From Blastococcus colisei (GTDB taxonomy: Bacteria > Actinomycetota > Actinomycetes > Mycobacteriales > Geodermatophilaceae): 64,000 bases of DNA. The DNA is taken from the NCBI RefSeq assembly GCF_006717095.1, contig NZ_VFQE01000001.1:4001205-4065204 (forward strand), written 5' to 3'. The translations under genes were made by a program, and so were the position numbers. The notes beneath the pieces are model-generated. The model was not told the DNA's origin. It saw nothing but the letters and a program-made list of their open reading frames with translations, and did not search any database. Below are positions 8,840 to 17,585 of the stretch, one piece after another. Position 1 is the stretch's first letter, and the number at the start of each line of letters is the position of its first letter.

Positions 8840-9970
8840 TCAGATCCAGTCGCGGCGCTTGAAGACGGCGTAGAGCGTGAGGCTCACACCGACCATCAGC
8901 AGGAGCGCGAACGGGTAGCCGAGGTGCCAGTCCAGCTCCGGCATCTCGTCGAAGTTCATCCCGTAGACGGTGCCGACCAGGGTGGGGGCGAACAGGATGG
9001 CCGCCCACGCCGAGATCTTCTTGACCTCCTCGCCCTGGGCGATCGAGGCCTCGGTCAGCTCGCGGATCTCCTCGTTCTGCCGCTGGGCGACCAGGGTCGC
9101 GTTGACGGTGAGGATGTCGCGCAGCTGCAGCCGGAACGCGTCGGCCCGCTCGTTGACCTGGGTGACGTGGTCGGCGACGTCGCGCAGGTAGCTGCGCAGT
9201 TCCTCGTCGACGCCGTACTTGTCGAATCCCGCGGTGATCGCGGCGAGGATGCCGGTCAGTGGCACGGCCGCCCGCTGGAACTCGAGCACCTCCTGCGAGA
9301 GCTCGTAGATGCGCCGGGACACCCCGGGGTCGCCGCGGAAGACCTCGGTCTCGATCTCGTCGATGTCGGTCGCCAGCCCGTCGACGACCGGGCGGTACCC
9401 GTCGACGACGGCGTCCAGCGTCGCGTACAGCACCGCCTCGCTGCCCTTGGCCAGCAGCGCGGGCTCGCTCTCCAGCCGGCGGCGGACCCGCGAGAGGTCC
9501 GGCGACTCGCTGTGCCGCACCGTGATCGCGAAGTCGGCTCCCAGGAACAGGTGCAGCTCGCCGAACTCGACCTCCTCGCTCGCGTCCAGGTACCGGGCGG
9601 CCTTGAGGACGACGAACAGCGTGCTCCCGTAGCGCTCGAACTTCGGCCGCTGGTGGGCCTTGATCGCGTCCTCGACCGCCAGCTCCGGGAGGTCGTAGAG
9701 CTCGGCCAGCTCACCGAGCTCCCCCGGTTCCGGCCGGTAGAGCCCCAGCCACGCGAGGCGGTCCTCGCCCGCGGCCAGCTCCTCGCGGCTCTCCTCGGCG
9801 GTCGCGGGCGTCGCCACCCGCCGTCCCTCCGAGTAGACGGCGTTGTCCACGATCCTGGAGCGCGGCTCCGGCGCGGACGTCTGGGGTGCCGGAACCCGCG
9901 ACTCCACCCGCGGCGGACGGCGGGTCAGCGTGGTGAGGGCGCTCAGCGGCGCGAGACGGCGCTCGGTCAT
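8840..9970 (-). CDS. corA: CorA-family magnesium/cobalt channel
   Basis: The 376-residue protein ends in the CorA membrane module: a first helix followed by the signature YGMNF (GMN at about 337-339), an acidic loop (DEMPELDW) and a second helix ending in a basic tail (KRRDWI). The long N-terminal part is the cytosolic funnel domain with helical segments such as DEIETEVFRGD. CorA forms a pentameric channel for Mg2+ uptake in the cytoplasmic membrane. The ATG is preceded by GGGAG. Its 5' leader contains a 15-codon proline-rich open frame, suggesting translational control by Mg2+. Confidence 0.93.
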   Translation of the reverse strand: MTERRLAPLSALTTLTRRPPRVESRVPAPQTSAPEPRSRIVDNAVYSEGRRVATPATAEESREELAAGEDRLAWLGLYRPEPGELGELAELYDLPELAVEDAIKAHQRPKFERYGSTLFVVLKAARYLDASEEVEFGELHLFLGADFAITVRHSESPDLSRVRRRLESEPALLAKGSEAVLYATLDAVVDGYRPVVDGLATDIDEIETEVFRGDPGVSRRIYELSQEVLEFQRAAVPLTGILAAITAGFDKYGVDEELRSYLRDVADHVTQVNERADAFRLQLRDILTVNATLVAQRQNEEIRELTEASIAQGEEVKKISAWAAILFAPTLVGTVYGMNFDEMPELDWHLGYPFALLLMVGVSLTLYAVFKRRDWI

Positions 9971-10049
9971 GACGGGGCTCCCGGAAGGCGGGGACGACGA
10001 GGGACACCGGGAGGTCCTCGCGCAGCGCCGTCCGACCGCGGAGCGGGCT

Positions 10050-10097
10050 TCAGGCGGGGAGGGCCTCGGGACCGGTACTGGGAGGTTCGCTGCACAT
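10050..10097 (-). CDS. Proline-rich leader peptide upstream of corA (putative)
   Basis: A 15-codon frame with a very strong ribosome binding site (GGGAGGAG, 6 nt before ATG) encodes MCSEPPSTGPEALPA. It contains four prolines, an E-P-P near the start and no other apparent function. It ends 79 nt before the corA start. In enterobacteria short proline- and acid-rich leaders (MgtL, MgtP) couple ribosome stability or proline supply to Mg2+ transporter expression. The arrangement here is analogous, not shown to be homologous. Confidence 0.55.
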   Translation of the reverse strand: MCSEPPSTGPEALPA

Positions 10098-10235
10098 GCG
10101 CGTCTCCTCCCTGTCGAGGCCGTCGTCGGTCAGAAGGCCGTCGTCCATGATCCCACGGGTGAGCGCGGACCGGTCACCGGCCGGGCCCGAAGGGGTGATC
10201 CCGCCACGATGGCCACGTCGGCGGGAAGGAAACTG

Positions 10236-11858
10236 TCAGCCGACGGATCCCAGCACCAGGTCGACCAGCACGGGCAGCAGCACCACGATGAGCAGGGCGC
10301 CGAGCACGTCGAAGGAGATCCCGGACCGGATCATCTTCGTGATCGGCACGACACCGGAGCCGTACACGATCGCGTTCTGCGGCGTCGACACCGGCAGCAT
10401 GAAGCCGAACGAGGCCGCGAAGGTCGCCGCCAGTGCCGGGACGAACGGGTTGACCCCCGCGGCCACGGCCACCGGGATGATGATCGGCACGACGACCGCG
10501 GCCGACGCGGTGTTCGACGTCGTCTCGCTGATGATGATGGCCAGGATCACCGCGAAGATCGTGATCGCGAACGTGCTGGTCAGACCGAGCGAGTCCGCCG
10601 ATGCCTGACCGATGGTCTCGGCCAGACCGGTGCTCGCCAGGAGCGAGCCGAAGATGATCCCGGTCCCGAACAGCAGGATCGTGCCCCAGTCGATCGTCGC
10701 CGCGTCGCTCCAGCGCAGGGTGAACTCCCGCGACTTCCAGTCCGTCGGCAGCAAGAACAGCAGGGAGGCGCCGAGGACGGCGACGATGCCCTCGTCGAGC
10801 CGGTCGCTGATCGTCGCGTAGAGCTCGGACTCGGTGCCGGCGGTCAGCGCGATGACACCCGGGAAGATCCACAGTGCGACGGTGATGCCGAACGCGATGA
10901 GGGTGTTGCGTTCGGCGCCGGAGAAGGGACCGATCTCGGCCCGCTCCTTCTGGACGTACTCGTGCACGCCCTCGATCCGCTTGATCTCCGGCTTGTTGAT
11001 CAGCAGCAGGACGATGGTCAGCGCCACGAACATCAGGGCGCAGATCGGCAGCGCCATCAGCATCCAGTCGAGGAAGCCGATCCGTTCGCCGGTGGCCTCC
11101 TCGATCAGCCCGCGGCCGATCAGGTTGGGCGGGCTGCCGACCGGGGTGAGCAGGCCACCGACGCCGGCGCCGTAGGCCAGCATCAGCATCAGCGCGACGC
11201 CGACCCGCAGGCGAAGCGGGTCGAAGTCCGACGTCACCAGCTCCTTGTCCTGGAGCAGCTTGGCGATGACCGACAGGATGCCGATCGCCGTCGGCAGCAG
11301 CATGGCCACGGTCGCCGTGTTGGACACGAACGCCGACAGCACCGCGGTGATGAAGCCGAAGGCGATGATCACCCGCGCGGTCGAGGCACCCACCCACTTC
11401 AGCGACAGGATGAACATCGCGAAGCGCCGGGCCACCCCGTGCTTGAGCATGGCCGCGGCGAGGATGAACGCGCCGATGAAGGTGAAGACGGTCGTCGAGC
11501 CGAACGGCGTCAGCGCGTCGTCGGCGGGCACCACCCCGAGCACGACGATCGCCCCGACGCCGATGAGACCGCCGATCGGGATCGGCACGGGCTCGGTGAT
11601 CCACAGGACGATGACGCCGAGCAGCACCGCGGCGAGCAGGTGCTGGTCGCGCGGCAGGTCGAGCGGCAGCAGCGCGAAGACGATCGTCACCACCGGCGCG
11701 AGGAACAACCCGACGGTGCGGCGGCCCTTCTCGAACTTCTCCTCGGCCGGGCTGAGCTGCTGCTCCCCCAGGCTGCGGTAGGTGGCGCTGCCCCGGAAGG
11801 CGGCGTCCACGTCGGTCCGAGCCTGAACCTTGCCCTGCTCCCGCTCGGTCGCGGTCAT
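10236..11858 (-). CDS. SLC13/DASS-family sodium-coupled carboxylate transporter
   Basis: The 540-residue membrane protein has the two SNT motifs that define the sodium- and substrate-binding sites of the DASS family: SNTATVAM at 179-186 and S-E-T-T-S-N-T in the second half. The re-entrant loop GSPPNLIG follows the first repeat. Members import di- or tricarboxylates, phosphate or sulfate with Na+; dicarboxylate is the usual assumption, but substrate is not decided here. A cytosolic N-terminal extension of about 45 residues precedes the first helix. It stands alone, followed by the corA leader region on the same strand. Confidence 0.88.
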   Translation of the reverse strand: MTATEREQGKVQARTDVDAAFRGSATYRSLGEQQLSPAEEKFEKGRRTVGLFLAPVVTIVFALLPLDLPRDQHLLAAVLLGVIVLWITEPVPIPIGGLIGVGAIVVLGVVPADDALTPFGSTTVFTFIGAFILAAAMLKHGVARRFAMFILSLKWVGASTARVIIAFGFITAVLSAFVSNTATVAMLLPTAIGILSVIAKLLQDKELVTSDFDPLRLRVGVALMLMLAYGAGVGGLLTPVGSPPNLIGRGLIEEATGERIGFLDWMLMALPICALMFVALTIVLLLINKPEIKRIEGVHEYVQKERAEIGPFSGAERNTLIAFGITVALWIFPGVIALTAGTESELYATISDRLDEGIVAVLGASLLFLLPTDWKSREFTLRWSDAATIDWGTILLFGTGIIFGSLLASTGLAETIGQASADSLGLTSTFAITIFAVILAIIISETTSNTASAAVVVPIIIPVAVAAGVNPFVPALAATFAASFGFMLPVSTPQNAIVYGSGVVPITKMIRSGISFDVLGALLIVVLLPVLVDLVLGSVG

Positions 11859-11946
11859 GGCGCCTCCCCCGTGCCCGGTGTGGTGCCGACGATAGGCAGG
11901 CAGCCCCCGGGCAGCGACCCGGGACGACGCGGGTGCGCGACGACCG

Positions 11947-12810
11947 TCAGCGGCCGAAGATGCCCTGCCCGAAGGCGCCGGCCTCGGCCACCGTGCGGGA
12001 GAGCCCCTTGCCCAGCTCGACGACCCGTGCCGTCTTCTCGGCGCCCAGGGAGAGCCAGGGGTCGGCGGCGAGCGCGTCGGTCTGCACCTCGATGCGCGCG
12101 CGCAGCTCCTGCCCGTCCGCGGTGAGACCGGTGTCGTCGAGGAGTCCGCGCTCGGCGAGTGCGGCGCAGGCGGCGGCCCACTCCTCGTCGCGCCAGCCGC
12201 GGGTGGCCTGGGCGGCGGCCTGGGTGAATCCCCGCCCGGTGGCGCAGTGGGTGACCAGCGCCTCCAGGCCGGTGAGCCCGGCGTGCAGCAGGACGGCGAC
12301 GTGCCCGTCGCCGCGGTGCTCGCGCAGCAGGGTGGCGCCGTGCCACAACGCCGGCAGCGGCTCCTCGGGCCAGGGCAGGTCCGCGTGTCCGGCGTAGAGC
12401 GGGCGCCCCTCGGCGGTCAGGCCGTCGCAGGCCTCGCGCATCAGCCCGGCCAGCTCGGCGACCTCGCCGGATCCGGCCGCCTCCCCCAGCAGCCGGGTGA
12501 GCGACGCGCGCGCGGCCTCCAGCCGGGCGGCCAGCACCTGCTCCGGCGAGGCGAGCGTCCAGGCGCGCGGGATCATGTGCGCGACCAGCGACGGCGAGAA
12601 GTTGTAGAAGGTCGCCGTCACGACCCCCGCCCCGACGGCACCCATGGGCGCCGCGCGACCGGCGAAGTACGACATGCGCCCCGGCCGCAGCCCGGTCGCG
12701 CCGAGGTACTCGTCCTGCTCCGGGGCGAAGTACAGCTGCGAGTGCAGCGGATCGATCGCGCGGTGGGCGCGACCGACGAGGGCGGGGTCGAAGTGATCGG
12801 CGCTGACCAT
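11947..12810 (-). CDS. SCO6745-like (SalK-type) protein
   Basis: A 287-residue protein resembling the conserved actinobacterial family around SCO6745: early motif LHSQLYFAPEQDEYLGATGLRPGRMSYFAGRAAPMG, then YNFSPSLVAHMIPRAW, and a C-terminal winged-helix-like half (EEWAAACAALAERGLLDDTGLTADGQELR). The function of the family is not established; the C-terminal part looks like a winged helix. ATG at 12810 is preferred to GTG at 12819 because AGTAGGG precedes it at a normal distance. It starts 11 nt after the upstream acetyltransferase ends, so the two are probably co-transcribed. Confidence 0.75.
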   Translation of the reverse strand: MVSADHFDPALVGRAHRAIDPLHSQLYFAPEQDEYLGATGLRPGRMSYFAGRAAPMGAVGAGVVTATFYNFSPSLVAHMIPRAWTLASPEQVLAARLEAARASLTRLLGEAAGSGEVAELAGLMREACDGLTAEGRPLYAGHADLPWPEEPLPALWHGATLLREHRGDGHVAVLLHAGLTGLEALVTHCATGRGFTQAAAQATRGWRDEEWAAACAALAERGLLDDTGLTADGQELRARIEVQTDALAADPWLSLGAEKTARVVELGKGLSRTVAEAGAFGQGIFGR

Positions 12811-12820
12811 GCGCCGCACC

Positions 12821-13828
12821 CTACTGAGGGCGGTCGGCCCCGGCCGGAGGCACTGGCTGCTCCCATGCGGTCGACGTCCGCCGGCGGGTGAATCCGAGCC
12901 CCTCGTACAGCGCGAGCGCGCCGGAGACGTTCTCGCTGTCCACCTGGAGGGTCGCGTCGCGGACGCCCCGCTCCGCGGCCGCCCGCAGCACCGCGGCGAT
13001 GGTGGCCTTGGCGAGGCCGCGTCCCCGCGCCGACGGCAGGACGCCGATCTGGCCGAGGTCGACCGCCTCGTAGCCGTTGGCCGCGGTGTCGGCCTCGAAG
13101 ACGTAGGCCAGGCAGTAGGCGACGACGGCGCCGTCGGCCACCGCGAGTGCCGACAGCTCGGGGCGGAAGGCGCGCTGGCCGGTGAAGAGCGTCCGCCAGG
13201 TGGTCTCGTCGCGCTCGGCGGACCCGTGGTGCTCGGTGAAGGCCGCGTTGTGCGCGCGCCGGACCTCGTCGTTCCGGTCCCAGCTGAAGGGCCCCAGTTC
13301 CGCGCCCTCGACCGCCGGGACGGCCGGCAGGTCGGTGAGCGGGCGCTCCATCATGAAGTACCAGCGCGCCTGCACCAGTCCGGCCCGGCGCAGGAGTCCC
13401 TCGAGTGACGTCATCGACGTGAATGCCGCCACCGACAGGACCGCCGGCGAGCCCGGGTGACGGTCGGCGTGGATCTCCCGGCCACGCTCCAGCTGCCAGC
13501 CCAGCAAGGCACGGCCTATGCCGCGCCCGCGCCAGGCGGGGTGGACCCGCGCCTCCAGGTTGATCCGGAAGGCCTCCCGGAACGTGGGTAGGGCGAGCAC
13601 GGTGGCCCAGGCGACGAGCTCGTTGCCCGGCGTCCGGACGGCGAGGGTGTCGCGAGCCAGGTCGATGAGGTCGTTGACCCAGTACTCCGTCAGGTCGTCG
13701 GGGCTCCAGTGCTCGCCGGTGTCGTCGATGGTCTCCGCGGCGGCCATCAGTGCGGCGGCGTCGGTCACGTCGTCGGCGGTCAACGGGCGGACGGTCAGGC
13801 CGTCGGGCAGAGCGGGAAGGTCGGTCAC
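12821..13828 (-). CDS. Tandem GNAT-domain N-acetyltransferase
   Basis: The 335-residue protein contains two GNAT domains. The first (about residues 10-155) has the acetyl-CoA loop VHPAWRGRGIGRALLGW; the second (about 175-320) has VLPSARGRGLAKATIAAVL and LYEGLGFTRRR. The duplicated layout is shared with mycothiol synthase (MshD), but no specific signature ties it to mycothiol, so the substrate is unassigned. The GTG at 13826-13828 was chosen because the first GNAT strand follows at once; the upstream extension of this frame is shadow of the VOC gene. Confidence 0.8.
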   Translation of the reverse strand: MTDLPALPDGLTVRPLTADDVTDAAALMAAAETIDDTGEHWSPDDLTEYWVNDLIDLARDTLAVRTPGNELVAWATVLALPTFREAFRINLEARVHPAWRGRGIGRALLGWQLERGREIHADRHPGSPAVLSVAAFTSMTSLEGLLRRAGLVQARWYFMMERPLTDLPAVPAVEGAELGPFSWDRNDEVRRAHNAAFTEHHGSAERDETTWRTLFTGQRAFRPELSALAVADGAVVAYCLAYVFEADTAANGYEAVDLGQIGVLPSARGRGLAKATIAAVLRAAAERGVRDATLQVDSENVSGALALYEGLGFTRRRTSTAWEQPVPPAGADRPQ

Positions 13829-13886
13829 GACGCCGGAGACTAGGCAGCCGCCCGCGCCCGGGCCACTGGTTTCACAGCCACCGACG

Positions 13887-14264
13887 TCAGCGGCGCACGA
13901 ACAGGCAGAAGGGGTGCCCGGCAGGGTCGCGGTAGACCCGCACGATCTCCGCGTCGTCCTCGTGCCCGCCCAGGTGCTCCGCCCCGGCGTCCTCCGCGAC
14001 CGCGCAGGCTGCCGCCAGGTCGTCGACCAGGATGTCGAGGTGCTGCTGCATCTGCTGCGTCCCGGGCTCCGGCGGCCACACCGGCGGCACGTGACCGGGC
14101 TCCCGCTGGAACGACAATCCCGTGCTGCCGTCGGCCGGTCGCAGGGTCGCCCACTCGTCGGTGTCGTCCCGCAACGGCCAGTCGAGCAGCCGCTGGTAGA
14201 AGCGGGCCAGCCCACGCGGGTCGGGGGTGCCGAGGACGGCGGCGGTGAGGGTGAAGCTCGGCAT
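13887..14264 (-). CDS. VOC-superfamily (glyoxalase-like) protein
   Basis: A 125-residue protein with the paired beta-alpha-beta-beta-beta modules of the VOC fold: VLGTPDPRGLARFYQRLLDW at the start and YRDPAGHPFCLFVRR at the end, with metal-site-like H and E residues (QHLDILV, C-terminal CLF). Members include glyoxalases, bleomycin-resistance proteins and dioxygenases; the reaction here is unknown. Its ATG overlaps the stop of the amidohydrolase gene (ATGA), placing it in an operon with that gene and the oxidoreductase. Confidence 0.82.
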   Translation of the reverse strand: MPSFTLTAAVLGTPDPRGLARFYQRLLDWPLRDDTDEWATLRPADGSTGLSFQREPGHVPPVWPPEPGTQQMQQHLDILVDDLAAACAVAEDAGAEHLGGHEDDAEIVRVYRDPAGHPFCLFVRR

Positions 14265-15157
14265 CAGGCCTCCAGCGCGAACAGGCGGGCGCCGTTCTCC
14301 CAGAGCACGGCGCGCAGCCACTCCTCCCCCAGCTCCAGCCGGTGCAGGGCCTGGAGCTGGTGCGCGTAGGCGTACGGGATCGAGGGGAAGTCGCTGCCGA
14401 GGAGCACCTTGGCACGCAGCGCCGACAGTCTCGGGCGGTCGGCCGGGTCGAAGGGCATCAGCCGCTCGGTGAAGTCGGTGGCGAACATCGTGGTGTCCAG
14501 GTGCACCCGCTCGTACCGCTCGGCCAGGTCGAGGAACTCCCGGTACTCCGGCATGCCCAGGTGGGCGATCACCAGCTGGAGCCGCGGATACCGCTCGAGG
14601 AGGCCGGTGACCGGCTCCGGCCCGGTGTGCTCGCCCGCGAGCGGTCCGGAGCCACAGTGGATGACGATCGGTGTTCCGGTCTGCTCCAGTCGCGCCCAGA
14701 CGTCGTCGAGCAGCGGGTCGCGCGGATCGAAGGAGCCGACCTGCACGTGCACCTTGAACACCCGGGCACCGGCATCGAGTGCCGCGGCCACATAGGCAGG
14801 CGCCTCCGGCTCGGGATAGAAGGTCGCCGACCGCAGCACCTGCGGGCGGGCCGCCGCGAACCCGGCCGACCACTCGTTCAGCCAGGCCGCCATCCCCGGC
14901 TTGTGCGGGTACGGCAACGTCGGGAAGGCGCGCACCCCGAGCCGGTCCAGGACGGCGAGCCGGTCCTCCTCCGGCAGGACGTAGGCCACCGGCCAGTCGG
15001 CGCCGTAGTGGGTCCCGGCGGCCTCGAAGTACTCCCAGACCTTCGCCTGCACGCGCTCGGGCAGGAAGTGCACGTGCACGTCGACCAGTCCCGGGAGCCC
15101 CAGCTCCTGCCAGTACCGCGGAACGTCGCCGTCGTCGGCGGGCTCGGCGATGCTCAT
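14264..15157 (-). CDS. Amidohydrolase-family metal-dependent hydrolase
   Basis: The 297-residue protein belongs to the amidohydrolase-2 group: the N-terminal metal motif VDVHVHFLP, a lysine-containing strand (VFKVHVQVGSFDP), H in IVIHCGSG, the conserved LVIAHLGMPEY and the catalytic aspartate in VLLGSDFPSIPY. Related enzymes hydrolyse or decarboxylate ring compounds; the substrate is not apparent. Its ATG overlaps the stop of the oxidoreductase gene and its stop overlaps the start of the VOC gene, so the three are translationally coupled and may act on one compound. Confidence 0.85.
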   Translation of the reverse strand: MSIAEPADDGDVPRYWQELGLPGLVDVHVHFLPERVQAKVWEYFEAAGTHYGADWPVAYVLPEEDRLAVLDRLGVRAFPTLPYPHKPGMAAWLNEWSAGFAAARPQVLRSATFYPEPEAPAYVAAALDAGARVFKVHVQVGSFDPRDPLLDDVWARLEQTGTPIVIHCGSGPLAGEHTGPEPVTGLLERYPRLQLVIAHLGMPEYREFLDLAERYERVHLDTTMFATDFTERLMPFDPADRPRLSALRAKVLLGSDFPSIPYAYAHQLQALHRLELGEEWLRAVLWENGARLFALEA

Positions 15158-16077
15158 CGGACGGTGACGACGACCTTGCCGCGCACGTGGCCCTCGGCCA
15201 CCATCCGGTGCGCCGCGACCAGCTCCTCGAGCGGGAACGCCTTGGCGATCGGCACGCGCAGCTGCCCCGCGTCGGCCATGCGGGCGAGCTCCTCGAGGTC
15301 GTGCTGCTCGGGCCGGACGAAGACGTAGCGCCCGCCCATGTCGTTGACGGAGGGGTCGACCACCGAGGCGATGCGGGAGACGTCGCGCACCTGCTTCGGG
15401 GCGTCGGCGAGGGTGTCGCCACCGACGAGGTCCAGGACGGCGTCCACCGGCTCGGACAGCTGCTCGCTGATCGGCCCGGCGGAGTAGTCGAGCACCTCGG
15501 CGGCACCGGCGTCGCGCAGGAAGCCGTGGTTGCGCGGGCTGGCCGTCCCGATCACGTGCGCGCCCAGCGCGACGGCGATCTGCACGGCGTTGAAGCCGAC
15601 GCCGCCGGAAGCCCGGTGGACGAGCACCCGGTCGCCCTCGCCGACGTCGAGCGCCTCGGTCAGTGCCTGGTAGGCGGTCAGCCCGGCCAGCGGCAGGGCG
15701 CCGGCCTCGGTGAAGGAGAGCGACCGCGGCTTGTGCCAGAGGCAGCGCTGCGGCGCGGGGACGAGTTCTGCCGCCGTCCCCCACTGCACGTCGTCCCGGC
15801 GCACGTAGCCGAACACCTCGTCGCCGGGAGCGAAGGTGACGACGGCGGGCCCGACCGCCTCGACGACACCGGCGACGTCCCAGCCGGGGACGATCGGGAA
15901 GTGGTGCGGATAGGCGCCCGCGAGGTGGCCGGCGCGGATGGCCATGTCCACCGGGTTCACCCCGGCGGCGTGCACCCGCACCAGCACGGTGTCGGGACCC
16001 ACCGGCGGGTCGGGCAGGTCGTCGCGCAGCTGGAGGACGTCGTCGTCGCCGAACCGGTCGTAGGCCATTCCTCGCAT
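15154..16077 (-). CDS. Quinone-reductase-like zinc-independent MDR oxidoreductase
   Basis: The protein (about 307 residues) is a medium-chain dehydrogenase/reductase with the GroES-like domain (VHAAGVNPVDMAIRAGHL, PIVPGWDVAGVVEAVG) and the nucleotide-binding Rossmann motif (VLVHRASGGVGFNAVQIAVALGAHVIGTAS). The pattern fits NADPH-dependent quinone reductases or enone reductases without structural zinc. ATG at 16077 (MRGMAYDRFG) was chosen because it matches the usual family start. It is the first gene of a coupled trio with the amidohydrolase and the VOC protein. Confidence 0.87.
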   Translation of the reverse strand: MRGMAYDRFGDDDVLQLRDDLPDPPVGPDTVLVRVHAAGVNPVDMAIRAGHLAGAYPHHFPIVPGWDVAGVVEAVGPAVVTFAPGDEVFGYVRRDDVQWGTAAELVPAPQRCLWHKPRSLSFTEAGALPLAGLTAYQALTEALDVGEGDRVLVHRASGGVGFNAVQIAVALGAHVIGTASPRNHGFLRDAGAAEVLDYSAGPISEQLSEPVDAVLDLVGGDTLADAPKQVRDVSRIASVVDPSVNDMGGRYVFVRPEQHDLEELARMADAGQLRVPIAKAFPLEELVAAHRMVAEGHVRGKVVVTVR

Positions 16078-16126
16078 GCGGATCACCGTAGGCGGACGGC
16101 GGTCGGCCGGCTCGTGGGGCCGTCGG

Positions 16127-16603
16127 TCAGCGCCGGCCCTTCACGTACCGGCCGAAGGCCTTCTGCATCTCCCGGCGCGAGTCGCGCTCGGCGAGGTCCT
16201 GCCGCTTGTCGTAGGACTTCTTGCCCTTGGCGAGGGCGAGAGTGGCCTTGACCTTGCCGTCCTTGAAGTACAGGTCCAGCGGGACGAGCGTCAGCCCGCC
16301 CTCCTTGATCTTGCCCAGCAGCTTGTCGATCTCGGCGCGGTGCATGAGCACCTTGCGCTTGCGCCGCGGGGCGTGGTTGGTCCAGGTGCCCTGCGCGTAC
16401 TCGGGGATGTGCACGTGCTGCAGCCACACCTCCCCGTCGTCGATGGAGGCGAACCCGTCGACGAGCGAGGCACGGCCGGCGCGGAGGCTCTTCACCTCGG
16501 TGCCGGTCAGCGCGAGGCCGACCTCGTAGGTGTCGAGGATCGAGTAGTCGTGCCGCGCCTTCTTGTTCTGGGCGATGAACTTGCGCCCCTGTTCCCGCGG
16601 CAT
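16127..16603 (-). CDS. smpB: SsrA-binding protein SmpB
   Basis: A 158-residue protein with all SmpB landmarks: [29 protein letters not shown] near the N-terminus, the [11 protein letters not shown] strand, and the basic C-terminal tail ([30 protein letters not shown]) that enters the ribosomal mRNA channel. It carries tmRNA to stalled ribosomes. It lies next to ftsX/ftsE/prfB, a gene order seen in many actinobacteria. The tmRNA gene is about 7.5 kb away in the same window. Confidence 0.97.
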   Translation of the reverse strand: MPREQGRKFIAQNKKARHDYSILDTYEVGLALTGTEVKSLRAGRASLVDGFASIDDGEVWLQHVHIPEYAQGTWTNHAPRRKRKVLMHRAEIDKLLGKIKEGGLTLVPLDLYFKDGKVKATLALAKGKKSYDKRQDLAERDSRREMQKAFGRYVKGRR

Positions 16604-16643
16604 GACCCCAGGCTACTTGGCCCTCTTCCGGCCAGATCGCGGG

Positions 16644-17528
16644 TTACAGCCGGACGTAGAGCCGCAGCGTGACGTACGCGGCGATGCCGGCCAGGCCGAC
16701 GCCGGCGGCCGTGATGATCGCACCGGTCACCGCGATCTGATCCCAGTCGATCCCGGTGATGATCCCGGCCTTGATCGGCCCGGCCAGCGTCCGGTCGACG
16801 AACATCACCTTGGTGAGGACGAGCCCGCCCACTGCGAGCAGCCCGCCGACGAGCCCGGCGAGCGCGGCCTCGAGGATGAAGGGCAGCTGGGTGTACCAGC
16901 GCGAGGCGCCGACCAGCCGCATGATGTTCGTTTCGTTGCGCCGGTTGAACGCGGCCAACTGGATCGTGTTCGAGATCAGGAGCAGCGCCGCCAGCGCCTG
17001 GACCACCGCCACGGCGATCGTCGCGTTGCGGGCACCGTTGAGCAGACCGAAGAGCCGGTCGAGGAAGTCGCCCTCGTCGGCCACCTTGTCCACGCCGTTC
17101 TGACCGTTCGGGAACTCGGCGGCGATGACCGCGTAGCGCTCAGGGTTGACCAACTCGACGCGGAAACTCTCCGGGAGCGCGTCGGCCGGGGTGTTCTCGA
17201 CCAGCTCGGGCTGCTGGCTGAACTGCTGCCGGAAGCGCTCGTAGGCTTCCTCCTTCGACTCGTACAGGAAGCTCTGCACCTCCGGCGAGGACTCCAGCTG
17301 CGACTCGATGGCCGAGCGCTGCTCGTCGGTGACGTCGTCGGCCAGGAAGATGGAGACCTGCACCTTGTCGTAGTAGATCTCCTTCATCTCGTTGATCATC
17401 GAGGCGATCAGCAGGCCGGTGCCCATCAGCCCGAGCGAGATGGCCGTCGTCAGGATCATCGCGACCGTCATGGTCAGGTTGCGACGCAGCCCGGTGGCCA
17501 CCTCGGAGAGGACGAAGTTGACGCGCAT
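16644..17528 (-). CDS. ftsX: Cell division protein FtsX
   Basis: The 294-residue permease-like subunit of the FtsEX complex. It has an N-terminal helix after a short cytosolic segment (VATGLRRNLTMTVAMILTTAISLGLMG), an extracytoplasmic domain of about 130 residues, and three C-terminal helices typical of FtsX. The external loop recruits and activates a peptidoglycan hydrolase at the septum. It follows ftsE on the same strand, 57 nt downstream. Confidence 0.95.
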   Translation of the reverse strand: MRVNFVLSEVATGLRRNLTMTVAMILTTAISLGLMGTGLLIASMINEMKEIYYDKVQVSIFLADDVTDEQRSAIESQLESSPEVQSFLYESKEEAYERFRQQFSQQPELVENTPADALPESFRVELVNPERYAVIAAEFPNGQNGVDKVADEGDFLDRLFGLLNGARNATIAVAVVQALAALLLISNTIQLAAFNRRNETNIMRLVGASRWYTQLPFILEAALAGLVGGLLAVGGLVLTKVMFVDRTLAGPIKAGIITGIDWDQIAVTGAIITAAGVGLAGIAAYVTLRLYVRL

Positions 17529-17585
17529 GGATCCCCTGTCGTGGAGTTCAGCTGTGGGTCGGCTCGGGGGTCAGCAGCCGCTGGT

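Noticed and set aside
9971..10235. Magnesium-sensing riboswitch (M-box) in the corA leader
   Set aside because: I could not see the conserved M-box core; the short leader peptide explains the leader better.
12821..14215. A 464-codon open frame suggesting a much longer acetyltransferase
   Set aside because: The first ~128 codons are arginine/serine/threonine-rich shadow of the VOC gene; GNAT similarity starts at GTG 13828.
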